This document shows, one piece after another, positions 24,323-33,108 of a stretch of 64,000 bases of DNA; the first letter of the stretch is position 1, and each line of letters begins with the position of its first letter. Below the pieces are notes generated by a model that searched no databases, had not been told where the DNA came from, and worked only from the letters and a program-made list of their open reading frames with translations. Origin of the DNA: Streptomyces violaceoruber (GTDB lineage Bacteria > Actinomycetota > Actinomycetes > Streptomycetales > Streptomycetaceae); NCBI GenBank assembly GCA_000720805.1, contig JODI01000001.1:124001-188000 (forward strand). Reading direction: 5' to 3'. The translations under genes and the position numbers were made by a program.

Positions 24323-26776
24323 GTGGCAGTGCACGCGCGTGCGTCGAAAAGGCAAGGCCCAAGGGGCAGCGGAGCCCGGCGACAGCCGTCACTCCGAACG
24401 GTCCTGCTCATCCTGGCTCTGGTGCCCAGCGTGACCCTCGTGGCCCTGTGGCTGGCGAGTTCCGCGCAGCTCTACACCGATTGGCAGAAGCAGAAGGACC
24501 GCAACGCGGCCTCCAACGCGGCGGCACGTCCGATCATGGCGGCCTTCTTCGACCTCCAGGAGGAACGGCGGCTCAGCGGCGCCGAGTTGGCCGATCCCGC
24601 AGGCTACCAGAAGGCGTTGCGCGCGCAGCGCAGCCGCACCGACGCGGACGTCACGACCGTCCAGGAACTGCCCGACAGCGACTGGAGCGCCCCGGACGAC
24701 ATCCGCCGCAACGTCGTCCAGGTGGGCCGGAACCTGCGGAAACTGGCCGACTACCGGGCCGGGGTGGACCAGCGGACCGCCTCGCAGCAGCAGACGTTCG
24801 ACCACTATACGGCTCTCATCTCCGGCCAGTTGAACGTGTTCACCGTACTGAGCCACGTGGGTCTGCCCAACATCGACTATCTCGCCAGGCCGGCCATCGA
24901 CTCGGTCTGGGGCATGGAGATGATCTCGCGGGAGAACGCGCTCTTCACCCGCGGCTCCCTGACCGGACGGCTCACCGGCACCGAACGCGGCCAGCTCGCC
25001 GGATGGATCGGCTCCCAGCACTTCCTCTACGACGACAAGATCGTGCCCCTGGTCCCGGACGACCAGGCCGCGCTGTACCGGAAGCTGATGGCGGGCACCG
25101 CGTGGAAGCAGAAGACGACGGCCGAGCAGAACGTCCTGTCCGGCTCCGCCTCCGGGACCGACGCGGACAAGTTCTCCAAGGCAGTCGGCAAGACGTGGAG
25201 CGACAGCGTCGGGCCGGTCGCCACCCAGCTCCAGGAGCTCAACACCGCCTACTCCGTGACCCTGACGGCGTCCACCGAGAAGGAACTGCACTCGATGGTG
25301 GAGCGGTTGATCGTCACCAGTGTGATGGGTGCCGTGGCGGTGCTCGTGGTCGTGCTGGTCAGCGCGCTGCTCACCCGGACGCTGCGCCGCCGGATCTCCG
25401 CGCTGCGCGTCGCCGCCCTGGACCTGCAGACCCGCATGCCGGACGTGGTCGAACGCCTGCGCGGCGGAGACGTCGTCGACCTGGACGCCGAACTGCCCGT
25501 CATCCAGCACGGCGACGATGAACTGGGCCAGCTGGGCCAGGCGCTGAACCTCGCGCGCCACAGCGCGCTGGACACGACGATGGCGCAGGTGTCGCAGTTC
25601 CGCGGGTTCGAGAAGCTGCTCCAGCGCATCGCCCGGCGTACCCAGCTGCTCATCGGCCTGCAGATGAAGAAGCTCAGTGAGCTGGAGCGCCGGCACGAGG
25701 ATCCCGAGGTCCTGGAGGGCCTGTTCGACCTCGACCACCTGACCGCCAGGCTGCGGCGTTACGAGGAGAACCTGGTGATCCTCGGGGGCGGCCAGCCGCA
25801 GCGACGCTGGCGCAAGCCCGTCCTGCTGCTGGATGTGCTGCGCTCCGCGCAGAGCGAGGTGCAGGACTACCGGCGGATCCAGATCGACGTCGAGGACCGG
25901 GTGTGGCTGGCCGAGCGCGCGGTCGGCCTGGTGATCCACGTACTGGCCGAACTCATGGAGAACGCGGTGGGCTTCTCCAGGCCGCCGACGCCCGTGGAGG
26001 TGTACGCCGCCCGGGTGGGACGCGGTCTCGCGGTGGAGATCGAGGACCGCGGCGTGGGCATGGACCCCGAGCAGTACGACGAAGCCAACCGGCTGATGAC
26101 CGAGCCGCCCCGCATGGACGTCATGTCCCGGGCGGACGACGTCAGGCTCGGCCTCTATGTGGTGGCCCGGCTGGCGCGTGCCCTCGGCATCCAGGTGGAA
26201 CTGCGGCCCTCCTCGTTCGGCGGTACCCGGGTGGTCGTCCTCATCCCCGACGAACTCGTCGTCGACGCCCCCGAGCGGACCGGGCCCACTCCGGAAGCGG
26301 CCGCCGCCTGGCCGCCGCCCCCCGACGCGGCCGTGGCGGACGCGCCCGGCGTGGAGCACGGGACGGCGCCGGACCTGGACACCCTGGTGACCGGCCGCAG
26401 TGGTCCGCCCGCAGCCGTGGTCCCTCCTGGTGATGTGTGGACCCGGCCGCCGCGTCCTCAAGGAGTGCCGCAGATGGCCGGCCCACCGCGGGCGGACGGC
26501 ACCCTGCGTGTGGATGTCGCGCCGGACGTGCAACCCCTGCCCAAGCGGGTGCGCCTGGCCAGTCTGGCCGACGAACTGCGGGACCCGGACGCCGGCCTGC
26601 GGGCGCCGTCGGCCGACGAGGAGACACCGGCCCGGCGGTCCGCGCCCGCCCGCTCCGGCGCGACGATCGGCGCCTTCCAACGCCAGTCCCGGATGGTCCG
26701 GCGCGATGTCCCCCCGACCGACCACGAGCCCATCGACGTGCTGCCGCAGCGTAGACGGATCCCGACGGAAGACTGA
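24323..26776 (+). CDS. cvnA: Conservon sensor histidine kinase (CvnA-type) with NIT sensor domain
   Basis: An 817-residue membrane protein. Residues about 25-47 form the first membrane helix, 48-325 an extracytoplasmic helical domain of nitrate/nitrite-sensing (NIT) type, and about 329-351 the second helix. A HAMP-like linker follows. DHLTARLRRYEENLVIL (471-487) occupies the dimerisation position and has the His-containing pattern usual in CvnA. The ATPase N-box is ELMENA (543-548) and the G1 box EDRGVGM (574-580). A 200-residue Pro-rich tail follows. Downstream are roadblock, DUF742 and GTPase genes, the standard Streptomyces conservon order. The GTG start lacks a strong ribosome-binding site. 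Confidence 0.92.
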   Translation: MAVHARASKRQGPRGSGARRQPSLRTVLLILALVPSVTLVALWLASSAQLYTDWQKQKDRNAASNAAARPIMAAFFDLQEERRLSGAELADPAGYQKALRAQRSRTDADVTTVQELPDSDWSAPDDIRRNVVQVGRNLRKLADYRAGVDQRTASQQQTFDHYTALISGQLNVFTVLSHVGLPNIDYLARPAIDSVWGMEMISRENALFTRGSLTGRLTGTERGQLAGWIGSQHFLYDDKIVPLVPDDQAALYRKLMAGTAWKQKTTAEQNVLSGSASGTDADKFSKAVGKTWSDSVGPVATQLQELNTAYSVTLTASTEKELHSMVERLIVTSVMGAVAVLVVVLVSALLTRTLRRRISALRVAALDLQTRMPDVVERLRGGDVVDLDAELPVIQHGDDELGQLGQALNLARHSALDTTMAQVSQFRGFEKLLQRIARRTQLLIGLQMKKLSELERRHEDPEVLEGLFDLDHLTARLRRYEENLVILGGGQPQRRWRKPVLLLDVLRSAQSEVQDYRRIQIDVEDRVWLAERAVGLVIHVLAELMENAVGFSRPPTPVEVYAARVGRGLAVEIEDRGVGMDPEQYDEANRLMTEPPRMDVMSRADDVRLGLYVVARLARALGIQVELRPSSFGGTRVVVLIPDELVVDAPERTGPTPEAAAAWPPPPDAAVADAPGVEHGTAPDLDTLVTGRSGPPAAVVPPGDVWTRPPRPQGVPQMAGPPRADGTLRVDVAPDVQPLPKRVRLASLADELRDPDAGLRAPSADEETPARRSAPARSGATIGAFQRQSRMVRRDVPPTDHEPIDVLPQRRRIPTED

Positions 26777-26778
26777 CC

Positions 26779-27213
26779 ATGACAATGCGAACGACCGCCA
26801 CCCATCCGGACCTCGACTGGTTGCTGGACGGCCTGGTCGAACAGGTTCCCGGTACGCAGCACGCCATCGTGCTGTCCGACGACGGACTGGTGGTCAGCCA
26901 GTCCCGCACCATCGCCCGCGGCGACGCCGAGCGCCTCGCCGCCATCGCCACCGGCCAGCAGAGTCTGGCCCGCGGGGTCGGACAGCTGTTCGGTGGCGGT
27001 TCGGTGCACCAGGTCATCGTCGAGCTGGCCGACCTGTGGCTGTTCATCTCCGCCGCGGGCCGCGGCACGCACTTGGCCGTCGTGGCATCCCAGGAAGTGG
27101 ACGCCGAGTTGATGACCGTGGCCATGCACACGCTCATGCAGCAGGTGGGCCAGCGCATGAGCACCGAGACGCGCTTCGGGGCGCCCGCCGCCGAGCGCGG
27201 TGTACGTGAGTGA
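26779..27213 (+). CDS. cvnB: Roadblock/LC7 domain protein of the conservon (CvnB-type)
   Basis: A 144-residue single-domain roadblock/LC7 protein. DLDWLLDGLVEQVPGTQHAIVLSDDGL and ADLWLFISAAGRGTHLAVVASQ are the recurrent family strands. These proteins act as GTPase-interacting partners in conservons. It starts 2 bases after the kinase stop and overlaps the DUF742 gene by 4 bases (GTGA). Confidence 0.93.
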   Translation: MTMRTTATHPDLDWLLDGLVEQVPGTQHAIVLSDDGLVVSQSRTIARGDAERLAAIATGQQSLARGVGQLFGGGSVHQVIVELADLWLFISAAGRGTHLAVVASQEVDAELMTVAMHTLMQQVGQRMSTETRFGAPAAERGVRE

Positions 27214-27599
27214 GCCACTGGATGGACGGACTGGAAGCGGGGGACGCTGAGGAGCTGTCGGTCAGGCCCTACACGATCACCCAGGGCCGGACGGCACCCG
27301 CGCGCGACGACCTCACTCTGATCACCCTCGTGACGACCGTCGAACCGGCACCCGGCCGGGCGGGTCTGCGAGGCCTGCAACCCGAGCACCGCTCGATCCT
27401 CCAGCAGTGCCGTACACCCGCCGCGGTGGCCGAGATCGCCGCGGAACTGAACCTGCCCGTGGCGGTCACGAAAATCCTGATCGACGACCTGGTCGCGCTG
27501 GGCAGGGCGACAACCCGTCCACCGATCGCTGTAGCAGTAGGAAACACAATGGACATGACACTTCTTCGGGCGGTGAGGGATGGCCTTCGCAGACTCTGA
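27210..27599 (+). CDS. cvnC: DUF742 protein of the conservon (CvnC-type)
   Basis: A 129-residue DUF742 protein with SVRPYTITQGRTAP near the N-terminus, then a winged-helix-like LQPEHRSILQQCRTPAAVAEIAAEL and VTKILIDDLVALGRATTRPP. The family occurs almost only between a roadblock protein and a small GTPase in actinomycetes. The start is a GTG inside the previous stop, and the 3' end overlaps the GTPase gene by 20 bases. Confidence 0.92.
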   Translation: MSHWMDGLEAGDAEELSVRPYTITQGRTAPARDDLTLITLVTTVEPAPGRAGLRGLQPEHRSILQQCRTPAAVAEIAAELNLPVAVTKILIDDLVALGRATTRPPIAVAVGNTMDMTLLRAVRDGLRRL

Positions 27600-28176
27600 C
27601 CCCGCGGGCCGGGCCTACGACGGCTCGGCACCCGCGGCGGTCAAGATCCTGGTGGCCGGCGGTTTCGGTGTGGGCAAGACGACCCTGGTCGGGGTGGTGA
27701 GCGAGGTGGCGCCGCTGCGCACCGAGGAGTATCTGACCGTCGCGAGCGTGGGCGTCGACGACGTCGAGGGCGTCGAGCGGAAGGCCACCACCACGGTGGC
27801 CATGGACTTCGGCCGCATCATGATCAACCCACAGCTGGTGGTCTACCTGTTCGGGACGCCCGGCCAGGAGCGCTTCTGGTTCATGTGGAACGACCTGGTG
27901 CACGGTGCGCTCGGAGCGGTGGTCATCGCCGACACCCGCCGGCTGGAGTCCAGCTTCGCGTCCATCGACTTCTTCGAGAGCCGCGGCATTCCCTTCGTGA
28001 TCGGCGTCAACTGCTTCCACGGCCGCATGGAACGCGACGAGTGGGAGATCCGTGAAGCGCTCGACCTCGGCCCGGAAGTCCCCATGGTGATGGGGGACAT
28101 GCGGCAGCGGGCGGTGGGCCGCGATCTGCTGCTCGCGCTGGCCGAACATCTCATTGCCGCGAACTCGGTAACCTAG
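27580..28176 (+). CDS. cvnD: Conservon small GTPase (CvnD-type)
   Basis: A 198-residue Ras-like/MglA-related ATP/GTP-binding protein. The P-loop is GGFGVGKTT (residues 27-35) and the switch-II motif GTPGQERF (92-99). The G4 position reads GVNCFHG rather than NKxD, as is usual in this family. It completes the conservon; no cytochrome P450 (CvnE) follows. Instead the next gene is an FCD-GntR regulator inside the catabolic cluster. Confidence 0.93.
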   Translation: MAFADSDPAGRAYDGSAPAAVKILVAGGFGVGKTTLVGVVSEVAPLRTEEYLTVASVGVDDVEGVERKATTTVAMDFGRIMINPQLVVYLFGTPGQERFWFMWNDLVHGALGAVVIADTRRLESSFASIDFFESRGIPFVIGVNCFHGRMERDEWEIREALDLGPEVPMVMGDMRQRAVGRDLLLALAEHLIAANSVT

Positions 28177-28182
28177 TTCAAT

Positions 28183-28195
28183 CAGTTATCTAGTA
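28183..28195. promoter_or_regulatory. AT-rich element upstream of the first FCD-GntR gene
   Basis: CAGTTATCTAGTA, just after the GTPase stop, shares the core TTATCTA with the sites at 37701, 48964 and 61809. It lies about 70 bases upstream of the GntR start and may mediate autoregulation. Confidence 0.45.
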
Positions 28196-28261
28196 GAGTT
28201 GGCCGTCTACCCGGTGCTCGGGCTGTGTCCCGCACCTGTGGGTCGGACGGAGGTGGGCCCG

Positions 28262-29053
28262 GTGACGAGTACGACGGGGCGGCAGGGCGGTGGCGGTGGC
28301 CGGGTGAACGGCGTCCATGTCCGGGTCCCCAAGATGGCCGAACTGGTGGCGGCACAGCTGCGCCGCAAGATCGTGCGCGGGGAACTGACGGAGGGAGAGG
28401 CGCTGCCGGCCGAGACGGCGCTGATGGCGGAGTTCGCCGTGTCCCGGCCGACCCTGCGCGAGGCCTTCCGGGTGCTGGAGTCGGAGTCACTGATCAGCGT
28501 GCGCCGGGGCGCCCGGGGCGGGGCGCGCGTGCAGACCCCGGAAGGTACGGTCGCGGCCCGGTACGCCGGCGTGGTCCTCGAATACCGGGGCACGACCCTC
28601 AAGGACGTCTACGACGCCCGTACGGTGATCGAGGCGCCGTGCGCCGGGCTGCTGGCCGAGCGGCGCACGGACGGTGACCTGGAGCGGCTGCGGGCCGCCG
28701 TCGCCGAGGCCGAGGGGCTCATGGACGACCCGTCTGCCTTCATCCGCGCCCACATGGAGTTCCACGCCCTGGTCGTCGAACTGGCGGGCAACGAGACGCT
28801 GAGCGTCCTCAACGGGATGGTCCGGGACATCATCGACCAGGCGAACTGGTCCCACGTCGACCTGGACGCCGGCACCCCCGAGAACGTACGGGCCAACCGC
28901 CGGGGCTTCCGCGCCCACGGCGCGCTCGTCGAACTCGTCGCCGCGCGCCGGACCGAGGCCGCCGAGGAGCTGTGGCGCCTCCACCTCCAGGAGGCCGAGG
29001 ACTACCTGCTGCAGAACAGGTCCATGACCACCGTCCTGGACCTGCTCGGCTGA
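28262..29053 (+). CDS. FadR-subfamily (FCD) GntR transcriptional regulator
   Basis: A 263-residue repressor-type regulator. The GntR winged helix spans about residues 20-90, with ETALMAEFAVSRPTLREAFRVLE as the recognition region and SVRRGARGGARV as the wing. The FCD effector domain follows, with metal or ligand-binding candidates in EAPCAGLLAERRTDGDL and HMEFHALVVELAGN. The GTG start follows CGGAGG. It is a clear paralogue of the 49085 protein; the DNA-recognition helices are almost identical (SRPTLREAFRVLESESLI in both), so they may share operators. An acyl-CoA or acid intermediate is the probable effector. Confidence 0.9.
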   Translation: MTSTTGRQGGGGGRVNGVHVRVPKMAELVAAQLRRKIVRGELTEGEALPAETALMAEFAVSRPTLREAFRVLESESLISVRRGARGGARVQTPEGTVAARYAGVVLEYRGTTLKDVYDARTVIEAPCAGLLAERRTDGDLERLRAAVAEAEGLMDDPSAFIRAHMEFHALVVELAGNETLSVLNGMVRDIIDQANWSHVDLDAGTPENVRANRRGFRAHGALVELVAARRTEAAEELWRLHLQEAEDYLLQNRSMTTVLDLLG

Positions 29054-29078
29054 CGTCCCGGACCTGCCCGGCCGGCCG

Positions 29079-30104
29079 TCAATCGGGTGTGCGCAGCTCC
29101 TGCACGATGGGCTCCCACACCTCGGCGTCGATCTCGTACGCGGTGTAGAAGGACACCCGGTCGACCAGCGCCCCGTACCGGCGCCCGATCTCGCCCGCCA
29201 CCTGCTCCGGTTCCGCCACGACCGCGAAGGTGTGCAGCACCTCGTCGTCGACGAGCCCGCTCATCACCTCCCACTTGTCCTCACGCCGGGACGTCGACAA
29301 CGCGTGCAGCTCGTCGCCGAGTTCGCCCCAGCCGTGCAGCTCCAGCACCCCGCGATAAGCGGGCGTGCTGCCGTAGAAGGCGATCTGGGCGCGGGTGCCG
29401 TCGATCGCGCGGGTCATCTCCTCCTCGGTCCGGCCGGTCGCGGTCAGGAGGAGATGGGAGACGGAGAAGTCGGCCCGCGTACGGCCGGACGTGGCGAGCC
29501 CCGTCTCCACGGTCGGCAGGGTCACCTCCCGCAGATACCGCTCGGTGGTGAAGCCGTGCGCGAGGAGCCCGTCGGCGACCTCGCCCGCCACCCGGGTCAT
29601 CGCCTCGCCGACCGCGGCCACGAACACGTCGGGCGCGCCGCCGGTGGCGGGCGGGGGGGAGAAGAAGGGCGACATCAGGGTGTGCGAGTAGAAGTCGCCG
29701 CGGAAGTCGAGCTTCTCGCCCTCGTTCCAGGCGGCCCAGATGGCGCGCAGTGCGCTCACGTACTCCCGCATGCGGGCCGCGGGCCGGCTCCACGGCATGT
29801 CGAAGCGCCGCTCGATGTGCGGCTTGATCTGGCTGCCGAGGCCGAGCGAGAACCGCCCGTCGGCGTAGTTCTGCAGGTCGTGCGCGGTGTACGCGAGCTG
29901 CATGGGGGAGCGGGCGAAGGCCACCGCGATGGCCGTGCCGACCTCGAGCCGGTCGGTGTGCTCGGCCGCCAGCACCAGCGGCAGGAAGGGGTCGTGCTTG
30001 GACTCCGACACCCACAGGCCGTCGTAGCCGGCCTTCTCGTGGTGCCGGGCCTCCTCCACGACCTCCGTGGTGCTCCACACGTTGAGCTTGCCGTCGACCT
30101 TCAT
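29079..30104 (-). CDS. LLM-class F420-dependent oxidoreductase
   Basis: A 341-residue luciferase-like TIM-barrel enzyme, expected to use coenzyme F420 (or FMN). KLNVWSTTEVVEEARHHEKAG, LWVSESKHDPFLPLVLAAEHT and RFSLGLGSQIKPHIERRFDMP are typical of the actinobacterial F420 group. Its start overlaps the stop of the upstream ACAD by 4 bases (ATGA). Such enzymes reduce or oxidise alcohol, ketone or enone intermediates. The specific reaction is unknown. Confidence 0.87.
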   Translation of the reverse strand: MKVDGKLNVWSTTEVVEEARHHEKAGYDGLWVSESKHDPFLPLVLAAEHTDRLEVGTAIAVAFARSPMQLAYTAHDLQNYADGRFSLGLGSQIKPHIERRFDMPWSRPAARMREYVSALRAIWAAWNEGEKLDFRGDFYSHTLMSPFFSPPPATGGAPDVFVAAVGEAMTRVAGEVADGLLAHGFTTERYLREVTLPTVETGLATSGRTRADFSVSHLLLTATGRTEEEMTRAIDGTRAQIAFYGSTPAYRGVLELHGWGELGDELHALSTSRREDKWEVMSGLVDDEVLHTFAVVAEPEQVAGEIGRRYGALVDRVSFYTAYEIDAEVWEPIVQELRTPD

Positions 30105-31285
30105 GCCGCTCCCTTGTCCGTTTCCATGCCGATTCTCCGTGCGAGCAGTTCCCGGTGGTACGCCGGATCGCCGAACAGCAGCTGTGCCGTCTTGGCCCGC
30201 TTCAGATACAGGTGGGCCGGGTGTTCCCAGGTGAAGCCGATGCCGCCGTGCACCTGGATGTTCTGCTCCGTCGCCTGCAGACAGGCGTCGGAGCAGAACG
30301 CCTTCGCCAGGCTTGCCACGGCGGGCAGTTCCGGGGCAGTGGTCCGGGCGTTCTCGGTGTTCTCGGCGTGCTCGGCGGCGAGCAGGGCGTAGTGGGCGGC
30401 GGCGCGCGCCGACTCCACCTCCAGCAGGACATCGGCCAGAAGATGCTTGACCGCCTGGAAGGAGCCGATGGGCCGTCCGAACTGGTGCCGCACCTTGGCG
30501 TACTCCACCGCCATGTCGAGCGCGCGGGAGGCCACCCCGACCTGCTCGGCGGCCAGCGCCACCGCCGCCCTGTCGAGTACCTGAGCGACCAGGTCCCAGC
30601 CGTCGCCGTGGGTACGCAGCCGGGTCGCCGGTACGTCCTGGTAGTCGAGGCGGGCCTGGCGGCGGGTCGGGTCCATCGTGGGCAGCGGCTCACGGGTCAG
30701 GCCGGCCGCGTCGCCGTCCACCCAGAAGACCCCGATGCCGTTGCCGGTGCCGTCGGTGCCGTCATCGGTGCGGGCGACGGTGAGGACGACATCGGCGGTG
30801 GCGCCGTCGAGGACGAACATCTTGTGCCCGGTCAGCAGCCAACTCCCGTTGCTCTCACGGGCGGTGAGCCGGACACCGGCCGCGTCCCAACGGGCCGAGT
30901 CCTCGGTCAGGGCCAGGGTCCCGACGAGTTCGCCGGAGGCCAGGCCCGGCAGCAGCCGCTTGCGGGCGTCCTCGTCGGCGCAGCGCAGCAGCGTGGTCGT
31001 CGCCAGCACGGCCGAGGCCAGGAACGGCGCGCACAGCAGGGCACGGCCCATCTCCTCCATGACCACGCCCACTTCGACCGGCCCGCACCCGGCACCGCCG
31101 TACTCCTCCGGTACGGCCAGCCCCTGCAGCCCGAGCTCCGCACCCATCCGGCGCCACAGCGCCCGGTCGAAGCCCTCCGGCGTCTCCATCAGGCGCCGCA
31201 CCTCGGCCTCGGGCGAGGTACGTGCGAGGAACGCCCGTACCGTGCGCCCCAGTTCCTCCTGCTCCTCGCTGAACGCGAAGTCCAT
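30101..31285 (-). CDS. Acyl-CoA dehydrogenase (beta-type, without IYEGT motif)
   Basis: A 394-residue ACAD of the same subfamily as the 6829 and 37780 genes: LQGLAVPEEYGGAG, KVRHQFGRPIGSFQAVKHLLADV and HGGIGFTWEHPAHLYLKRAK are shared. TLALTEDSARWDAAG occupies the usual SEPxxGSD position and the C-terminal catalytic Glu motif is missing. Unlike its paralogues it has no adjacent alpha-type ACAD, so its partner may be encoded elsewhere in the window (for example 60519 or 38925). It sits between a crotonase (31289) and the F420-type enzyme in one minus-strand operon. Confidence 0.86.
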   Translation of the reverse strand: MDFAFSEEQEELGRTVRAFLARTSPEAEVRRLMETPEGFDRALWRRMGAELGLQGLAVPEEYGGAGCGPVEVGVVMEEMGRALLCAPFLASAVLATTTLLRCADEDARKRLLPGLASGELVGTLALTEDSARWDAAGVRLTARESNGSWLLTGHKMFVLDGATADVVLTVARTDDGTDGTGNGIGVFWVDGDAAGLTREPLPTMDPTRRQARLDYQDVPATRLRTHGDGWDLVAQVLDRAAVALAAEQVGVASRALDMAVEYAKVRHQFGRPIGSFQAVKHLLADVLLEVESARAAAHYALLAAEHAENTENARTTAPELPAVASLAKAFCSDACLQATEQNIQVHGGIGFTWEHPAHLYLKRAKTAQLLFGDPAYHRELLARRIGMETDKGAA

Positions 31286-31288
31286 GCC

Positions 31289-32113
31289 TCAGCCCTCCCC
31301 GCCGGCTTGGCGGCCACCACGGGGCTCGTCGGCCCGGCGGCGCCCGCGCGACGCGATGATCTTCTCGACGGCGGCGATGTGGTCCGGCGCGTGCATGGTC
31401 TCCTGTTCGGCGAGCAGGGCGGGTTCCAGCACGGTGGCGAGCGCCTGCTCCAGATGCAGGTTCACCGCCCGTTTGGTCCCGCGCAGCGCCTGCGCGGGCA
31501 GCGCGGCCAGCCGTCCGGCCAGGTCCATGGCCTCGTCCAGAAGCTTGTCCTTCGGCACCGCGCGGGTGGCGATGCCCAGCCGGACCGCGTCCTCGGCGCT
31601 CACCCGGTCGCCGAGGAACAGCAGTTCCTTCGCGCGGGTCAGGCCGACGAGCAGAGGCAGGACGAGTGCGCCGCCGTCGCCGGCGACGAGCCCGACCTGC
31701 ACGTGGGGGTCCGCGACATAGGCGTCGTCGGCGATCAGTACCAGGTCGCTGAGCAGTGCCAGGCTGCATCCCAGGCCCACCGCGGGCCCGTTGACCGCCG
31801 CGATCACCGGCAGCGGGCAGCGCACCATGCCGGTGATGATCCGCCGGGCCTCGTCGACGTTCTTCTCCCGGAAGACGCGGTCGCGCTGGACCCGGGTCAT
31901 GATGTCGAAGTTGCCCCCGGCGCTGAACGCCCTGCCGCGCCCGGTGAGCACGACCACCCGGGCCTGAGGGTCGTCGGCGAGCGAGTCCCACAGCGACGCG
32001 AGACCGGCGTGCAACTCCTCGCTCATCGCGTTGAGCTGGTCCGGCCGGTTCAGCTCGATCAGCCGGACCGGCCCGACGGCCGTCACCACCAGGTCCGTCA
32101 TCTCCACCGCCAT
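31289..32113 (-). CDS. Crotonase-fold enoyl-CoA hydratase/isomerase lacking catalytic glutamates
   Basis: A 274-residue crotonase-fold protein. Oxyanion-hole segments AFSAGGNFD and AAVNGPAVGLGCSLALLSD are present, but the two positions normally Glu are Ser (GCSLAL) and Gly/Asp (VGLVAGDGGALVLP). Simple hydratase activity is therefore doubtful; isomerase, hydrolase or C-C-bond cleavage is possible. It resembles the 36849 paralogue, which has [14 protein letters not shown] at the same place. It leads the minus-strand operon opposite the 32209 crotonase. Confidence 0.85.
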   Translation of the reverse strand: MAVEMTDLVVTAVGPVRLIELNRPDQLNAMSEELHAGLASLWDSLADDPQARVVVLTGRGRAFSAGGNFDIMTRVQRDRVFREKNVDEARRIITGMVRCPLPVIAAVNGPAVGLGCSLALLSDLVLIADDAYVADPHVQVGLVAGDGGALVLPLLVGLTRAKELLFLGDRVSAEDAVRLGIATRAVPKDKLLDEAMDLAGRLAALPAQALRGTKRAVNLHLEQALATVLEPALLAEQETMHAPDHIAAVEKIIASRGRRRADEPRGGRQAGGEG

Positions 32114-32153
32114 CAGTCATCCATCGGTCAGGAACGAGTCAGTAGAGTTGAAT

Positions 32154-32170
32154 GCTATAACTAATTAAGC
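32154..32170. promoter_or_regulatory. AT-rich element in the 31289/32209 divergent promoter
   Basis: GCTATAACTAATTAAGC lies between two divergent crotonase genes, 95 bases apart, and shares TATAACTA with 18201-18208. It is the only AT-rich block in the gap. Confidence 0.45.
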
Positions 32171-32208
32171 TTTCTGGAAACGGCTCGCTGGAGTGACGGA
32201 GGACGCGT

Positions 32209-33108
32209 ATGCCGGAGCAGGAGTACGAGACCGTGCGGGCCGAGGTGGCGGACCGGATCCTCACCGTCACGCTGAACCGGCCCGAGAAACTCAACGCCTT
32301 CAACCCCCGGATGATGACCGACCTGCTCGACGTCCTCGACGCGGCCGACGCCGACGACGACGTCCGTGTGATCGTGGTGACCGGCGCCGGACGCGGCTTC
32401 TGCGCGGGCGCCGACGTCAGCTCCGGCGGCTCCTCCTTCGACCACCGCAAGGCGGGCGCGTGGCACCGGGACACCGGCGGCCGGGTCGCCCTGCGGATCT
32501 TCTCCAGCACCAAGCCGGTCATCGCGGCGATCAACGGCCCGGCGGCGGGCGTCGGGGCCAGCATGACCCTGCCCATGGACATCCGGCTGGCGTCGGCCTC
32601 GGCGAAGTTCGGGTTCGTCTTCGCGCGCCGGGGCATCGTGCCGGAGTCGGCGGCGAGCTGGTTCCTGCCGCGGGCCGTGGGTATGCAGAGGGCCATGGAA
32701 TGGGTGGCGACCGGCCGGGTCTTCGGCCCCGACGAGGCTCTGGCGGCCGGGCTGGTCCGCTCCGTGCACCCGCCCGAGGAGCTGTTGCCGGCGGCGTACG
32801 CACTCGCCCGGGAGATCGCCGAGAACACCTCCGCGGTCTCGGTCGCCCTGTCCCGCCAGATGATGTGGCGGATGCTGGGCGAGCCCCACCCCATGGCGGC
32901 CCACCGGCTCGACTCCCGGATCATGAGCCAGATCGGCGGCGGCCCGGACCCCGTGGAGGGCGTCCAGTCCTTCCTCGCCAAACGGCCGCCCGACTTCCCG
33001 GGCCGGGTCAGCAAGGACATGCCTCCCCTCTACCCCTGGTGGCAGGAGGACGAGTTCCGCCCGTTGGACTTCGACGAGCAGGCACCGGCACCCGAGGGTC
33101 AGGGATGA
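32209..33108 (+). CDS. Enoyl-CoA hydratase/isomerase family protein
   Basis: A 299-residue crotonase-fold protein. NRPEKLNAFNPRMMTDL, GFCAGADVSSGG and AAINGPAAGVGASMTLPMDIR form the core. One acidic residue is kept in GIVPESAASWFLPR, the position of the second catalytic Glu, while the first is Ser/Met in GASMTL. A long C-terminal tail (PPLYPWWQEDEFRPLDFDEQ) is typical of an actinobacterial subgroup. GACGGAGGA precedes the ATG. It overlaps the GMC oxidase start by 4 bases. Confidence 0.87.
   Translation: MPEQEYETVRAEVADRILTVTLNRPEKLNAFNPRMMTDLLDVLDAADADDDVRVIVVTGAGRGFCAGADVSSGGSSFDHRKAGAWHRDTGGRVALRIFSSTKPVIAAINGPAAGVGASMTLPMDIRLASASAKFGFVFARRGIVPESAASWFLPRAVGMQRAMEWVATGRVFGPDEALAAGLVRSVHPPEELLPAAYALAREIAENTSAVSVALSRQMMWRMLGEPHPMAAHRLDSRIMSQIGGGPDPVEGVQSFLAKRPPDFPGRVSKDMPPLYPWWQEDEFRPLDFDEQAPAPEGQG

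Noticed and set aside
24389..26785. Minus-strand open frame of nearly 800 codons opposite the sensor kinase
   Set aside because: The plus strand encodes an unmistakable histidine kinase followed by coupled conservon genes.
24323..28176. Ordinary two-component system
   Set aside because: No response regulator is present; roadblock, DUF742 and GTPase genes follow the kinase, so it is a conservon.
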